From Actinomadura sp. 7K507 (GTDB taxonomy: Bacteria > Actinomycetota > Actinomycetes > Streptosporangiales > Streptosporangiaceae): 46,939 nt of DNA. Both the position numbers and the translations under genes were made by a program. The stretch covers positions 1 to 46,939 of the forward strand of contig NZ_SMKK01000041.1 in assembly GCF_004348425.1 (NCBI RefSeq), read 5' to 3'. This document shows, piece after piece, positions 17,291-29,025 of this stretch. Every line of letters begins with the position of its first letter. Positions within the stretch are counted from its first letter, which is position 1. The notes below the pieces were generated by a model. That model had not been told where the DNA came from, ran no database searches, and worked only from the letters and a program-made list of their open reading frames with translations.

Positions 17291-17343
17291 CGTTGCCATC
17301 TCCGGCAACGGTGCACGCCATCTCACCGGAACAACCGGTGAGA
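17291..17343 (+). promoter_or_regulatory. Two perfect palindromes before dnaK (candidate operator; no HAIR box)
   Basis: The first is CGTTGCC-ATCTCC-GGCAACG (17291-17310). The second is TCTCACCGG-AACAA-CCGGTGAGA (17321-17343), with a perfect 9-bp arm, ending 18 bases before the dnaK ATG. I searched by eye for the actinobacterial HspR box (CTTGAGT-N7-ACTCAAG) and for CIRCE and saw neither here. This chaperone operon is therefore probably not under HspR. The palindrome core resembles the motif between the MFS and DUF2267 genes. The rest of the 17062-17290 gap shows no gene. Confidence 0.6.
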
Positions 17344-17361
17344 ACCATCGGAGGGAACCTG

Positions 17362-19239
17362 ATGGCCAGAGCAGTCGGCATAGACCTCGGCACCACCAAC
17401 TCGGTCATCGCGGTCACCGAGGGCGGTGAGCCCCGGGTCATCCCCAACGCGGAAGGCGCACGGACGACCCCGTCCGTCGTGGCCTTCACCGAACAGGGAG
17501 AGAGGCTGGTCGGGCAACTGGCCCGGCGCCAGGCGATCCTGAACCCGAAGGGCACCATCACCTCGGCGAAGCGCTTCGTCGGGCGACGCTACGACGAGAT
17601 CGAGACCGAGAAGGACGCGGTCTCCTTCGACGTGGTCGCTGGACCCGACGGGACGGCGCGCTTCGACGTGCGCGGCAAGCAGTACGCACCGGAGGAGATC
17701 TCGGCGCTGGTGCTGCGCAAGCTGGCGGACGACGCCGGCAAGTCGCTCGGGGAGAAGGTCACCGAGGCGGTCATCACCGTGCCCGCCTACTTCAACGACG
17801 CCCAGCGGCAGGCCACGAGCGACGCAGGGAAGATCGCGGGGCTCGAAGTCCTGCGCATCATCAACGAGCCCACGGCGGCGGCACTGGCCTACGGCCTCGA
17901 CAAGAAGACCAACGAGACCGTGCTGGTGTTCGACCTGGGCGGCGGCACGTTCGACGTCAGCCTCCTGAGCATCGGCGACGACGTGGTGGAGGTCCGCGCC
18001 ACCTCCGGGGACGGCCACCTCGGCGGCGACGACTTCGACCGCCGGATCGTCGATCACCTCTCCGACGAGTTCCAGCGGGAGAACGGGATCGACCTTCGCG
18101 CGGACCCCCAGGCCCTGCAGCGCTTGTTCGAGGCTGCCGAGAAGGCCAAGGTCGAGCTGTCCACGGTGACCCAGACGCAGATCAGCCTGCCGTTCGTCAC
18201 GGCGGACGCCAGTGGCCCGAAGCACCTCAACGCCACGATGATGCGTTCCACGTTCGAGCAGATCACCGCAGACCTGATCGAACGCTGCGTCGGCCCGGTG
18301 GAACGGGCGATGAGCGATGCCAAGGTCACCGCCGACGACATCGACGAGGTCATCATGGTCGGCGGGTCCACCCGGATCCCCGCCGTGCAGAGCCTCGTCC
18401 GCCGGCTGACCGGCGGCAAGGACCCCAACATGTCGGTCAATCCCGACGAGGTCGTAGCGCTGGGCGCGGCGATCCAGGCCGGCGTCCTCAAGGGCGAGGT
18501 CAAGGATGTCCTGCTGCTCGACGTCACCCCCCTGTCGCTCGGCGTGGAGACCATGGGCGGGGTGATGACCAAGATCATCGAACGCAACACGACCATCCCC
18601 GCGCGCCGCACCGAGACATTCAGCACCGCCGAGGAAAACCAGAACGCGGTCGACATCGTGGTCCTGCAGGGCGAACGGGAACGGGCCGCCGACAACCGGG
18701 TGCTAGGTCGCTTCCGGCTGGAGAACATCCGCCCCGCGCCGCGCGGCGAGCCGCAGATCGAGGTGACGTTCGACATCGACGCCAACGGCCTCCTCAACGT
18801 CTCCGCGCGCGACAAGGACACCGGCGCCGAGCAGCGCATCACGATCAGCCAGAGCTCCAACCTCGACGAGAGCGAGGTCGAGCGCATGATCGCCGATGCG
18901 GAGCAGAACCGGCAGGAGGACGCCCGGCTGCGCGAGCAGATCGACGCGCGCAACGAACTGGACTCGGCCATCTACCAGGTAGAACGCCGCATCACCGAAC
19001 TCGGTGACGCGGTGCCCGTGCATGAGAAGGCGCGGGCCGAGGGGCTGATCGAGGACGCCCGGCAGGCCATCAAGGAGGAGGCGCCACTGGACCGGCTGCG
19101 CACACTCACCTCCGAACTCCAGCAGATCCTGCACGGCTTGGGAACGACTACCGGAGCGGGCGCGGGCGAGCGTCCCGCCGGTGCCACGACGGAAGGCTCG
19201 GACGAGGATGTCATCGACGCCGAATTCACGACAGACTGA
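17362..19239 (+). CDS. dnaK: Molecular chaperone DnaK (Hsp70)
   Basis: The 625-aa protein is full length. The ATPase domain opens with [10 protein letters not shown] and contains the phosphate loop [10 protein letters not shown] and the hinge signature [13 protein letters not shown]. The interdomain linker [13 protein letters not shown] is intact. The substrate domain follows and the tail ends [11 protein letters not shown]. It refolds proteins with the GrpE and J-protein encoded next. Start at 17362 is set by GGAGGG 5 bases upstream and by family alignment; an in-frame ATG 69 bases upstream is rejected. Actinomycetes normally have a core dnaK elsewhere, so this is probably a second, island-borne copy. 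Confidence 0.97.
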   Translation: MARAVGIDLGTTNSVIAVTEGGEPRVIPNAEGARTTPSVVAFTEQGERLVGQLARRQAILNPKGTITSAKRFVGRRYDEIETEKDAVSFDVVAGPDGTARFDVRGKQYAPEEISALVLRKLADDAGKSLGEKVTEAVITVPAYFNDAQRQATSDAGKIAGLEVLRIINEPTAAALAYGLDKKTNETVLVFDLGGGTFDVSLLSIGDDVVEVRATSGDGHLGGDDFDRRIVDHLSDEFQRENGIDLRADPQALQRLFEAAEKAKVELSTVTQTQISLPFVTADASGPKHLNATMMRSTFEQITADLIERCVGPVERAMSDAKVTADDIDEVIMVGGSTRIPAVQSLVRRLTGGKDPNMSVNPDEVVALGAAIQAGVLKGEVKDVLLLDVTPLSLGVETMGGVMTKIIERNTTIPARRTETFSTAEENQNAVDIVVLQGERERAADNRVLGRFRLENIRPAPRGEPQIEVTFDIDANGLLNVSARDKDTGAEQRITISQSSNLDESEVERMIADAEQNRQEDARLREQIDARNELDSAIYQVERRITELGDAVPVHEKARAEGLIEDARQAIKEEAPLDRLRTLTSELQQILHGLGTTTGAGAGERPAGATTEGSDEDVIDAEFTTD

Positions 19240-19807
19240 GCAGACCGGACAGTCGGTCAGCCAGGACCGGCCGACCGATCAGCCCGAGCACACAGACCAG
19301 CCCGAGCCGGGCCACGGACGGGAAAACGCCGCCGAGGCGGCCGACCGGGATTCCGGCGAGGTCGAACGGCTCAGGGCCCGGGTCGAGGAACTCGAGGATC
19401 TGCGGCGGCGCGCCCTCGCCGACCTCGACAACCTGCGTAAACGCATGACGCGTGAACTGGAGGCGCAGCGCCGGGCACAGCGGGCGGAGGTCACCGCGGC
19501 GTGGCTGCCGGTTCTCGACGACCTCGAACGCGCCCTCCAGCACGCCGAATCCGACCCGGCGAGCGTCATCGAAGGCGTTCGCAGCGTCCGGGACAGGGCC
19601 GTGGCGACGTTGCGCGACCTCGGCTACCCGCGCCGCGACGACCTGGGAGTCCCGTTCGATCCGACCCGGCACGAGGCGGTCGCCGTGCGCACCGACCCCG
19701 ACGTTCCCCCCGGCACGGTGGTCGAGGTGCACCAGCCGGGCTACGGGGACGACGAGAACCAGTTGCGTCCGGCGCTGGTGTCGGTGTCGGCCAAGGCCGG
19801 TGACTGA
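19208..19807 (+). CDS. grpE: Nucleotide exchange factor GrpE
   Basis: The 199-aa protein has a polar, disordered N-terminus (many Gln, Asp and Pro), a long coiled helix ([25 protein letters not shown]) and the beta-domain with [15 protein letters not shown], matching the GrpE pattern. GrpE releases ADP from DnaK. The chosen ATG lies inside the dnaK 3' end (32-base overlap); an earlier in-frame ATG at 19181 is less likely. The stop shares a base with the J-protein start. The N-terminal low-complexity section is the least certain part of the reading. Confidence 0.93.
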   Translation: MSSTPNSRQTEQTGQSVSQDRPTDQPEHTDQPEPGHGRENAAEAADRDSGEVERLRARVEELEDLRRRALADLDNLRKRMTRELEAQRRAQRAEVTAAWLPVLDDLERALQHAESDPASVIEGVRSVRDRAVATLRDLGYPRRDDLGVPFDPTRHEAVAVRTDPDVPPGTVVEVHQPGYGDDENQLRPALVSVSAKAGD

Positions 19808-20754
19808 TGGCCGTCCAAGATCCGTACGAGGTGCTCGGGGTCTCCCGGGACGCCGACCAGGACGAGATCCAGCGGGCCTACCGCAAGCTCGCCCGTGCCC
19901 ATCACCCCGACATCAACAAAGACCCCGGAGCGGAGGAGAAGTTCAAGGACGTCTCCGAGGCCTACGCCATCCTGTCCGATCCGGAACAGCGCCGCCGCTA
20001 TGACGCCTTCGGACCCGACTTCCGGCGGGTTCCGGAGGACGTCGACCCGGACATGTGGGCGCGCTCCCGGGCGGGTGCTGCCGCCGCCGGACGTGCCGGC
20101 CCCTACGCCACCACGGGCGGCGTCCACACCGGCGGGTTCGGCGATGACATCGACCTGGAGGAGCTGTTCGGCGGGATCTTCGGCGGCCGCCGGCGGGGCG
20201 GCGGCCGCTGGTCCGCCTGGTCGCCGTCACGCGGCGCCGACCAGGAGGCCGAGATCGAGGTGAGCGTCGAGGAGGCGTACCAGGGGACCAGACGCACCAT
20301 CACCCTCGACCGTCCGGAGGGCCCGCGGAACCTCGACGTCACCGTTCCCGCCGGTGTGACCGACGGCCAGCGCATCCGGCTGGCCGGCCAGGGAGGGAGC
20401 GGCGACACCGCCGGAGACCTCTACCTGGTGGTGCGGATCACCCCGCATCCCCGCTACCGCGTCGAGGGGCGCGACGTGTACACCGACCTCCCGCTCGCTC
20501 CATGGGAGGCCGCCCTCGGCACGACGGCGGGACTGCAGACCCCCGGCGGTGAGGCCAGGGTGAAGGTGCCCCCCGGCACCTCCAGCGGACGGCGGCTCCG
20601 GCTGCGCGGCCGCGGGCTGCCCAACCCGCGCGGCACCCCGGGCGACCTGTTCGCCGAGGCCCGCATCGTGGTGCCGCCCGAGCCGTCCGAAACGGAACGC
20701 CGCCTGTTCGAGGAGCTCGCCTCGGCGTCGCCGTTCGACCCGAGGAGTTCGTAA
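19807..20754 (+). CDS. cbpA: CbpA-type J-protein (DnaJ without zinc finger)
   Basis: The 315-aa protein has a J domain at residues 5-70 with HPD at 33-35 ([10 protein letters not shown]). A Gly-rich linker follows ([12 protein letters not shown]), then two beta-sandwich client domains ([27 protein letters not shown]). The four CxxCxGxG zinc motifs of classical DnaJ are absent, so this is the CbpA class. Its neighbour is a CbpM-like modulator, which supports that class. It starts within the grpE stop (TGATG) and its own stop overlaps the next start (TAATG), so the genes are coupled. In E. coli CbpA is a stationary-phase DnaK partner. Confidence 0.93.
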   Translation: MAVQDPYEVLGVSRDADQDEIQRAYRKLARAHHPDINKDPGAEEKFKDVSEAYAILSDPEQRRRYDAFGPDFRRVPEDVDPDMWARSRAGAAAAGRAGPYATTGGVHTGGFGDDIDLEELFGGIFGGRRRGGGRWSAWSPSRGADQEAEIEVSVEEAYQGTRRTITLDRPEGPRNLDVTVPAGVTDGQRIRLAGQGGSGDTAGDLYLVVRITPHPRYRVEGRDVYTDLPLAPWEAALGTTAGLQTPGGEARVKVPPGTSSGRRLRLRGRGLPNPRGTPGDLFAEARIVVPPEPSETERRLFEELASASPFDPRSS

Positions 20755-21079
20755 TGGAACATCTGCTACCCGGCACGGTCTACGCAATCACCCCGGCCCG
20801 CCCCCGGCGGATGGATCTCGCCACCTTCGCCGACGCCGCCGGAATCCATCCCGAGCTGGCACGCCGGCTGGTGCGTCTCGGCCTGCTCGACCCCGAACGC
20901 GACCCGTCCGGCCGGCTCTGGTTCCCGCCCGCGCAAGTCGCCGCGTACGCACGCCTCGAACGCCTGCGGACGGGACTCTGCCTCAACTACGCCGCGCTCG
21001 GAATCGTGGTCGAACTACTCGACCGCATCGCCGAACTCGAGCGGGAACTGCGCACCCAACACCACACCGGAGGCCGAAC

Positions 21080-21098
<19 letters not shown>
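20754..21098 (+). CDS. cbpM: CbpM-like chaperone modulator (MerR-fold)
   Basis: The 114-aa protein has a MerR-like helix-turn-helix ([29 protein letters not shown], then [17 protein letters not shown]) and a C-terminal helix with [22 protein letters not shown]. It lacks the longer C-terminus of HspR and fits CbpM, which binds the J domain of CbpA and restrains it. HspR is the alternative, since actinobacterial dnaK operons usually end in hspR; the absence of a HAIR box favours CbpM. It overlaps clpB by 19 bases. Confidence 0.8.
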
Positions 21099-23695
<2,597 letters not shown>

Positions 23696-23713
23696 CAGGA
23701 CGGGCGCGTCGGC

Positions 23714-24673
23714 CTATGCGCGGCGGACTTCGCCCGGTTCCTTGTCCGTGCGGAATCCACGCCAGCTCGGGTGACGCAGTCGGCCGTCGGCGGTCCACTC
23801 TGTGAAGACGACCTCACCGACCAGCTCCGGCCGCACCCAACGGGCGTCTCGCGCATGCTGAGAGGGCACATCGTGAACCGGCGGGCCGTCCCGCCGCAAC
23901 GGCGCGAGACGCTCGGCGAGGTCGTCCAGAATCGCCTCGGTGAAGCCGGTACCGACCTGACCGGCATATCTCAGCCGTCCCCGCTCATCGTTGACGGCGA
24001 GCACGAGCGCGCCGATCCGGTCGGCGCGGCGGCCCTCCCCCGGCTTCCAGCCGACGACGACCACCTCCTGGGTCCGGAAGTTCTTCGTCTTGGTCCAGTC
24101 CCGATGCCGTTTCCCCGGCCGGTAGGGGGAGTCGACACGCTTGGAGACCACGCCCTCCATGCCGAGACGGGACGACTCGGCGAAGACGTCCGCGACGTCG
24201 TCGTGGGAAATGGTGGTCTGCCAGCGAGGCCCGTATAGCCCGAGCCCGTCGAGAACCCGGCGCCTCTCGGCGTACGGCAGGCCGATCTGCGACTCCTCAC
24301 TGCGGTGCAGCACATCGAAGATCACATAGGAGACGGGGTCGGACTGGGCCAGGGCTTGGATGCGGTGTGGCTGACGCAGGTGCATCCGCGGGCCGAGCGC
24401 CTTGAACGAGGGCCTGCCGTCCGGTCCAAGCGCCACGATCTCCCCGTCCAGCACCACCGGCACGTCGACGGCGGCGGCGAGCGGGCCGAGTTCGGGCCAG
24501 GCGACGGTGATGTCCTTATCGTTGCGCGACATCAGCCGTAACCGTCCGTCGCGGATGTAGGCGACAGCGCGGACTCCGTCCCACTTCAACTCGGCCGCCC
24601 ACCCCTCCATGGTCGGCAGTTCCCCCAGCACGGCCAACATCGGCGGATACATCGGCAGGCTCCCCATCACCAT
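23714..24673 (-). CDS. ATP-dependent DNA ligase, end-joining type (LigD/LigC ligase domain)
   Basis: The 319-aa protein has the adenylation motif LKWDGVRAVAYI with Lys30 as the adenylated residue. Further motifs are VVLDGEIVAL, YVIFDVLH, MEGVVSKRVDSPYRPGKRHRDWTKTK, and an OB-fold C-terminus (GALVLAVNDERGRLRYAGQVGTGF). It corresponds to the stand-alone ligase part of LigD; no polymerase or nuclease domain is attached and no ku gene is in the window. It may seal breaks after stress or desiccation. It is convergent with clpB, with 18 bases between the stops. Confidence 0.9.
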   Translation of the reverse strand: MVMGSLPMYPPMLAVLGELPTMEGWAAELKWDGVRAVAYIRDGRLRLMSRNDKDITVAWPELGPLAAAVDVPVVLDGEIVALGPDGRPSFKALGPRMHLRQPHRIQALAQSDPVSYVIFDVLHRSEESQIGLPYAERRRVLDGLGLYGPRWQTTISHDDVADVFAESSRLGMEGVVSKRVDSPYRPGKRHRDWTKTKNFRTQEVVVVGWKPGEGRRADRIGALVLAVNDERGRLRYAGQVGTGFTEAILDDLAERLAPLRRDGPPVHDVPSQHARDARWVRPELVGEVVFTEWTADGRLRHPSWRGFRTDKEPGEVRRA

Positions 24674-25306
24674 GACCTACCGCCCAGCCAGCGGCCGAAC
24701 GCCCGGCCGATCGCAATCATCGGGAAAACTCCGCCTCCGCCCGGCAGGCGCACCACATTAAGCACCGAGCACGAGCCGGAAGGGGTCACCGATCAAGATG
24801 CGGATATTGTGCAATTGGTTGTGACTGCCCCTCGGACGCCAGCACCCATTGAAGCGTCAGGTCTATGACCTGGCGCTTTGCGTTTCTCTGGCCACGGAGC
24901 CACTTGATGACCTCCAAGAAACTGCAGGTCAAAAGCATGGGGGGTTCAGGTCCCCGGTTTGGTTGACGGATAGGCGAATGCCGCCTTCGGGAAGCCCTTC
25001 GTCCGTCGACCATCTCACCAACGAGCAGGCCCGCAGCGCGACCGTCAAGCTCGTGCACCGCTGAGCGGGGTCCGCGTGGTCACGGTCCCTTCCGTCAACA
25101 CAAACCTCCGTGCACCATGATCGTTAATGGGCGAGGCGCTCGGCCGTGGCGAGTGGCAGGCATCGGCACGGAACGACACGCGAACCGGGATCGATGGAGA
25201 CGAGGCGACACGTTCTGACCATGACCGAGCTCTATGCGACCCGCGGGACGCTTGTTCTCCGGATGGCCGAGGCGTCAAGCTGTGAGCCGAGGAGAGGGGG
25301 CCGGCG
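24674..25306. other. Non-coding stretch with a hairpin
   Basis: About 630 bases carry no convincing gene. The segment holds the 12-bp hairpin at 24852-24878 and, at about 24944, GGGGGGTTCAGGTCCCC, which resembles a tRNA T arm but has no cloverleaf around it. The frames here are short and lack ribosome sites. It is probably old recombination debris. A zwf remnant begins at its right edge. Confidence 0.45.
24852..24878 (+). terminator. Hairpin, terminator-like
   Basis: Arms 24852-24863 and 24867-24878, core GCGTCAGGTC-TAT-GACCTGGCGC, form a 12-bp stem with one G-U pair and a three-base loop. They are followed on the plus strand by TGCGTTTCT. It looks like a factor-independent terminator, but there is no plus-strand gene immediately before it. 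Confidence 0.45.
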
Positions 25307-25930
25307 ATGGAGCGGGCCGACGCGATGGTGCTGTTCGGGATCACCGGGAATCTGGCGTACAAGATGCTGCTGCCGGCGTTGTACCAGCTGACGGCGGACG
25401 GGGTGCTGGACCAGCCGATCGTGGGGGTCGCCAAGACCGACCTCGACCTGGCCGGGCTGCGAAGTCGAGCCCGTGAGGCCTGCGAGGCCAAGCACGACAA
25501 GGTGGACGACGCGGCGTTCGAGAAGTTCGCTGGGAACCTCCGGCTCGTCGCCGGCGACTACACCGATGGCGTCACCTTCGATGCGATCCGTGGCGAGGTC
25601 GGCGATGCGGAATTCCTCACTCACTATCTTGCGGTTCCTCCTTCGCTGTTCGCGACGGTCGCCGAGGGCCTGGCCAAGGTCGACCTGAACAGGAACGCCC
25701 GGATGGTCGTCGAAAAGCCGTTCGGCAACGACCTGGAGTCGGCGCGGGCGTTGAACGCCGAGTTGCTGAAGTTCTTCGACGAGGACCATCTGAGGCGCGT
25801 CGACCACTTCCTCGGCAAGGAGCCGATCGAGGACCTGCTGATGTTCCGGTTCGAGAACATGCTCCTGGAGCCGATCTGGAACCGTCACTACGTCGACAAC
25901 GTTGTGGCTGCCGAAAATTACGTCCGTGCA
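25307..25930 (+). pseudogene. zwf: Truncated glucose-6-phosphate dehydrogenase
   Basis: Family match starts at VLFGITGNLAYKMLLPALYQL (the NADP-binding GxxGxLA with Asn for Asp) and runs through LAVPPSLF, VVEKPFGNDLESA and RRVDHFLGKEPIEDLL, which contains the substrate-binding His-Lys region. Similarity stops at WNRHYVDNV near residue 203, and the frame runs into unrelated sequence and a stop at 25969. A complete enzyme has about 500 residues, so the whole C-terminal domain is gone. It was probably cut by the mobile-element remnants that follow. The fragment should not be functional. Confidence 0.85.
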
Positions 25931-26023
25931 GGTGAGACGTGCAGGGGTGGGCTCCGGCATGGGGCTTGATCAGTCGCAAGGACAGGCCGCGGTGAGGCGG
26001 TTGCCGAGGGATGATGGGCGGCT

Positions 26024-26252
26024 GTGCTGTTGCGACTGGCCTACATGACCGTGACCAACGCGTTCGCGGTGCATAAGGGTGACGGCCCCGGAAGGTCTCA
26101 CGCCAGCAGCGGGCTAGGTCTTGTAGCAGTGGAGCCTGAGCCCGGGTGGTGGAGGAAGGCTCGGACACGGATCGATGCCAGCGTCTTGAGGATCTTTCAC
26201 CTGATGGAGGCAGCCACCTGGACGCCGAGCACCAGCAACTCGCCGTAGGCCT
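26024..26252. pseudogene. Scrambled integrase-type transposase remnants
   Basis: Plus strand 26024-26071 starts with GTG and reads VLLRLAYMTVTNAFAV, the usual N-terminus of actinobacterial rve transposases. Minus strand from about 26252 to 26150 reads AYGELLVLGVQVAAS, then (in another frame) DAGIDPCPS, which resembles the middle of the same family. Both are very short and in opposite orientation, so this is decayed IS material. It sits directly after the truncated zwf. Confidence 0.5.
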
Positions 26253-26288
26253 TGTCGGTGCGGCCAGGATCTGCTCGCCTGCGGACGC

Positions 26289-26702
26289 TCACAACTGAAG
26301 GATTGTCGGCTGATACTCTCGCCTGCCACAAGAAAGCACTCGGCGAAGGCCGTCACGGATCGCCTCGCGATCCGTATCTGAAACTTCCAATGACATTTCC
26401 ATGATGCTGTCGTCCAGCGCTAGAGCCGTGGTCGCGCTCTCACTGAAAACGATCCGCAGCAGCGCGCCATCCAGAACGACCTCCTGAACGCCTCCATAGT
26501 GGACAGCGCCACGTTCGTTGGTCACACAATACGTTTTGTCCTGGGGCCACGCATCCTCATCGTTGGGTTGCGACCTCTCAAGATCACACTGAAACATAAT
26601 GGCGGTTCCGCCGACCACACCTCGCATTTCAGCGATGCCGACCATAAGCAGCGAAAAGCTCTCTTCGACACCGGCTTCCTGCGCCGTCATCACTTGTGCC
26701 AT
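26289..26702 (-). CDS. Imm10-like immunity protein (orphan)
   Basis: The 137-aa protein has the pattern TYCVTNERGAVHYGGV, a following LDGALLRIVFSESATTALALDD, and a C-terminal DREAIRDGLRRVLS helix. This fits Imm10 family immunity proteins that protect against polymorphic toxins. No toxin gene is visible beside it. Its base composition is clearly less GC-rich than the neighbours, which suggests separate acquisition. The function is family-based inference; the exact toxin is unknown. It lies between transposase remnants on both sides. Confidence 0.55.
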   Translation of the reverse strand: MAQVMTAQEAGVEESFSLLMVGIAEMRGVVGGTAIMFQCDLERSQPNDEDAWPQDKTYCVTNERGAVHYGGVQEVVLDGALLRIVFSESATTALALDDSIMEMSLEVSDTDREAIRDGLRRVLSCGRREYQPTILQL

Positions 26703-26750
26703 GATCCCACCGACCTCAAGTGTCGATTAATGCCTTCCCACCAGAATTGT

Positions 26751-26985
26751 TGCTTACCATTTTCCTGCCATGTGTGATTTTGGACGGCAAGCTGTTCCCG
26801 CCGACCGCTGCCGCCAGCGCGATCCGGACACCGGCAACGACGTCTGGTACAGCGGACGCAAACACCGCCACGGCGGCAACGTGCAGTTCCTGGCCGACGC
26901 GACCGGGGAACCCTTGTGGCCCTCGCCTGCCGAGCCGGGATCGGTCGCCGACATCACCGCCGCCCGGCGCCGAGCGATCAAGCGC
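26751..26985 (+). pseudogene. IS5-type (DDE_Tnp_4-like) transposase fragment, frameshifted
   Basis: One frame reads VILDGKLFP (first catalytic Asp). The next frame reads ADRCRQRDP, then DVWYSGRKHRHGGNVQFLADATG and PAEPGSVADITAAR. Together these match the middle of an IS5-group transposase, with a one-base shift between them and both ends missing. After about 26985 the similarity is lost. It is non-functional. Confidence 0.7.
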
Positions 26986-27106
26986 TGGCGGAGCCCTATG
27001 GACCGGTTGGGCACCGGCCGACCCGAACTCGAGGGCGGCAGCAGGCAACCCGAGGGGCCGTGGCCAGTCTGCAACGTGTGGACGCCGGGTCGCCCCACCG
27101 CGATGT

Positions 27107-27733
27107 TCACGGGTCGGCTCGGCCGTGCATCCGCGGGCTGACGACGGTGTTCCAGATGATCGTGGTGAGGACCTCGGCATGCCGGTCGAGGCTCGCGTCG
27201 TCGGCCCCGCGCAGATGGTTGTAGCAGGTGCGTTCGAGCAGGGTCACAAAGGCGTGGGCGGTCTCGGGGAGTAGGACCGGCCCAGCGACGCCGAGCCGCT
27301 GCGCGTGTTCGATCCGGGCGGCGAGGGAGTCGGAGATCGCCTCGATGCGGCGGACCAGGAACTTGTTGACCTCGGCGTCCGCGACGGCGGTCTCGGCGAG
27401 AGCGGCGAAGACGGGGTAGCGGTCCCGGTACAGGCACATCACCCCGCGCACCGCGTCGTACAGGCCGCGCCTGCCGGGCAGCGACTCGTTCCATAGGACG
27501 GCCGACCGGTCGCCAAGGTCGTCGAGCAGTCGCTCGCCGAGGGCCCGGACGAGCGCGGCCTTGTCCGCGAAATGAAAATAGAAGGTCGAACGAGCGCTGC
27601 CGGCCTCAGCGGCCAGCGTCTCAACCGTGAGCCGGGAGAACGGCACACCCTCCCGGTCCAGCCGCTGCACGGCGTCCAGGAGCCGATTCTCAAGGGCGCG
27701 GCGGCGCTCGCCACGCGTCAGACGTGAGGCCAT
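27107..27733 (-). CDS. TetR-family transcriptional regulator
   Basis: The 208-aa protein has an N-terminal TetR helix-turn-helix (FSRLTVETLAAEAGSARSTFYFHFADKAALVRAL) and an all-helical ligand domain. It is divergent from the MpaB-type oxygenase gene with a 67-base gap that contains a near-perfect palindrome at 27758-27780. It most likely represses both genes and is released by a small lipophilic ligand; the ligand is not known. Confidence 0.92.
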   Translation of the reverse strand: MASRLTRGERRRALENRLLDAVQRLDREGVPFSRLTVETLAAEAGSARSTFYFHFADKAALVRALGERLLDDLGDRSAVLWNESLPGRRGLYDAVRGVMCLYRDRYPVFAALAETAVADAEVNKFLVRRIEAISDSLAARIEHAQRLGVAGPVLLPETAHAFVTLLERTCYNHLRGADDASLDRHAEVLTTIIWNTVVSPRMHGRADP

Positions 27734-27757
27734 TGACCGAAAATCTATCAGACATTA

Positions 27758-27780
27758 TGTTTGGACACGTTGTCCGAACA
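27758..27780. promoter_or_regulatory. TetR operator candidate
   Basis: TGTTTGGACA (27758-27767), a CG spacer, and TTGTCCGAACA (27770-27780) form an inverted repeat with 10 matching pairs of 11. It lies in the middle of the TetR/MpaB divergent gap. Its position and symmetry fit binding of a TetR dimer. Confidence 0.65.
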
Positions 27781-27800
27781 CGATGTCCAACGGAGGCGAC

Positions 27801-28718
27801 ATGGAGCGGATCAAGGGCCTCATCGTGGCCGAGTTCACCCGGGTCGGCGGCCGCCACGACGACCCGAGGGTGTACGCGGGCCCGCCCGGCGACCCGGGAC
27901 TGATCGGACCCGGCAGCGTCTCGTGGGTCCTGCACTCGGACATGGCCGCCCTGTCCGGAGGCGGGACCGCGGCCATCGTCATGGAACTACTGCATCCACA
28001 GGTCATGGCCGGTGTTCACGACTTCTCCGGTTACCAGGACGACTCGTTCCGCCGTGCCCGCACCACGCTCGGCTACGTGATCTGTACGACCTTCGGCAAC
28101 ACCCAGGCCGCCGAACGACTCATCGCAGGCGTCCGGCGCATGCACGAGCGCGTCGCCGGCACCGCACCGGACGGCGCTCCCTACCGCGCAATGGACCCGG
28201 ACCTGCTCGGATGGGTGCACACCTGCATCCCCTGGGCGGTGATGCGGGCCTACGAGCGCTCCAGCCGGCCGCTCAGCCCGTCCGAGCGGGACCGCTATCT
28301 CGCCGAACAGTCCGTCATCGCGGCGAAAAGCGGAGCCGGCCGCGTTCCGGTGACAATGGAGGAACTCGACGACTACGCCGCGGCCATGCGGCCCAAGCTC
28401 ACCGTCAACGACCAGACGCGCGCCTTCTTCGAGTTCGGCAAGACCGGCCCGTTCCTGCCGCGCGCGCTGCGCCCACTGGGCCGCCCACTGCACTCCTACG
28501 ACATGCATGCCGGCATGGCCCTGATGCCCGCCTGGGCACAGGAACTGACGGGCTACCGCCATCACCGGCTCCTGGACACCCTGATCTTCGAGCCACACGC
28601 GCGCCTGGACGCCCGCCTGATGCGATGGGCGTTCGGCATGCCCCCGTTCCGCGCGATGGCCGAGGCCCGCGCAGCGAACGAGCCCGTCCCCTGCCAGTCC
28701 GCCACACCACCCGTCTGA
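27801..28718 (+). CDS. MpaB-family (DUF2236) oxygenase
   Basis: The 305-aa protein has family signatures: VMELLHPQVMAGVHDFSGYQDDSFRRARTTLGYVICTTFG, then LLGWVHTCIPWAVMRAYER. These conserved His residues bind heme in characterised relatives (latex-clearing and mycophenolic-acid-side-chain enzymes). The natural substrate cannot be told from sequence. The start at 27801 is set by GGAGG 5 bases upstream (27792-27796), in preference to the ATG at 27783. It is controlled, I infer, by the divergent TetR. Confidence 0.85.
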   Translation: MERIKGLIVAEFTRVGGRHDDPRVYAGPPGDPGLIGPGSVSWVLHSDMAALSGGGTAAIVMELLHPQVMAGVHDFSGYQDDSFRRARTTLGYVICTTFGNTQAAERLIAGVRRMHERVAGTAPDGAPYRAMDPDLLGWVHTCIPWAVMRAYERSSRPLSPSERDRYLAEQSVIAAKSGAGRVPVTMEELDDYAAAMRPKLTVNDQTRAFFEFGKTGPFLPRALRPLGRPLHSYDMHAGMALMPAWAQELTGYRHHRLLDTLIFEPHARLDARLMRWAFGMPPFRAMAEARAANEPVPCQSATPPV

Positions 28719-28840
28719 ACCGCACCACGTCCGCCAAGCCAGACCGACAGCGTTGAGGCCTGGGCGTAGGTTGCTCCCGCTACAGACCGAGGACCACCGG
28801 ACCGGCTTCCATGGACGCCTAGGCGCGGACGCTGTGCGAC

Positions 28841-28874
28841 CATGTCGGCTCGTTGTCTGCTCAGCTGTTCCGAA
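28841..28874 (+). repeat. Right copy of 34-bp att-flanking repeat
   Basis: Matches 704-737 at 31 of 34 positions. In this copy 106 extra bases (28875-28980) lie before the tRNA fragment, while the left copy has only three bases there. The extra segment contains a hairpin, so the left copy may be a deletion product or the right one a newer element end. Confidence 0.6.
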
Positions 28875-28955
28875 GCGGAGCGGCACAGCGTGACAGAGGC
28901 CGACACGGCGATCGGGCTGGATGCGGACAGAGTGGTATAGGCTGACATTAAGAGC

Positions 28956-28977
28956 GCTGCTCTGATACGAGAGCAGC
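28956..28977. repeat. Perfect 8-bp inverted repeat beside right att
   Basis: GCTGCTCT (28956-28963) and AGAGCAGC (28970-28977) enclose a six-base loop and end three bases before the tRNA fragment. The second arm happens to look like a tRNA D-arm/anticodon junction, but no 5' tRNA half lies upstream. It could be a recombinase or accessory-factor site. Confidence 0.45.
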
Positions 28978-28980
28978 CGA

Positions 28981-29025
28981 CTTTTAATCCGTAGGTTGTG
29001 GGTTCGAGTCCCACGCGACCCACCA
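28981..29025 (+). repeat. tRNA-Lys(UUU) 3' fragment, presumed att site (right)
   Basis: Same layout as 741-785: anticodon loop, T arm, acceptor 3' strand and CCA, with one base different (GTAGGTTG against GTAGGCTG). No 5' half is present. With the left copy it brackets 28.2 kb that begins with an integrase and is filled with accessory genes. Since neither copy is a complete tRNA, the intact gene must lie outside the window, as happens when several elements stack at one tRNA. Confidence 0.8.

Noticed and set aside
24930..24975. tRNA-like T arm GGGGGGTTCAGGTCCCC
   Set aside because: No acceptor, D or anticodon arm can be folded around it and no CCA follows.
28935..29025. A complete tRNA-Lys gene
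   Set aside because: No acceptor 5' strand (GGGTCGC) or D arm is found upstream; the GAGAGCAGCCGA before the anticodon loop belongs to an 8-bp hairpin and gives a mismatched anticodon stem.
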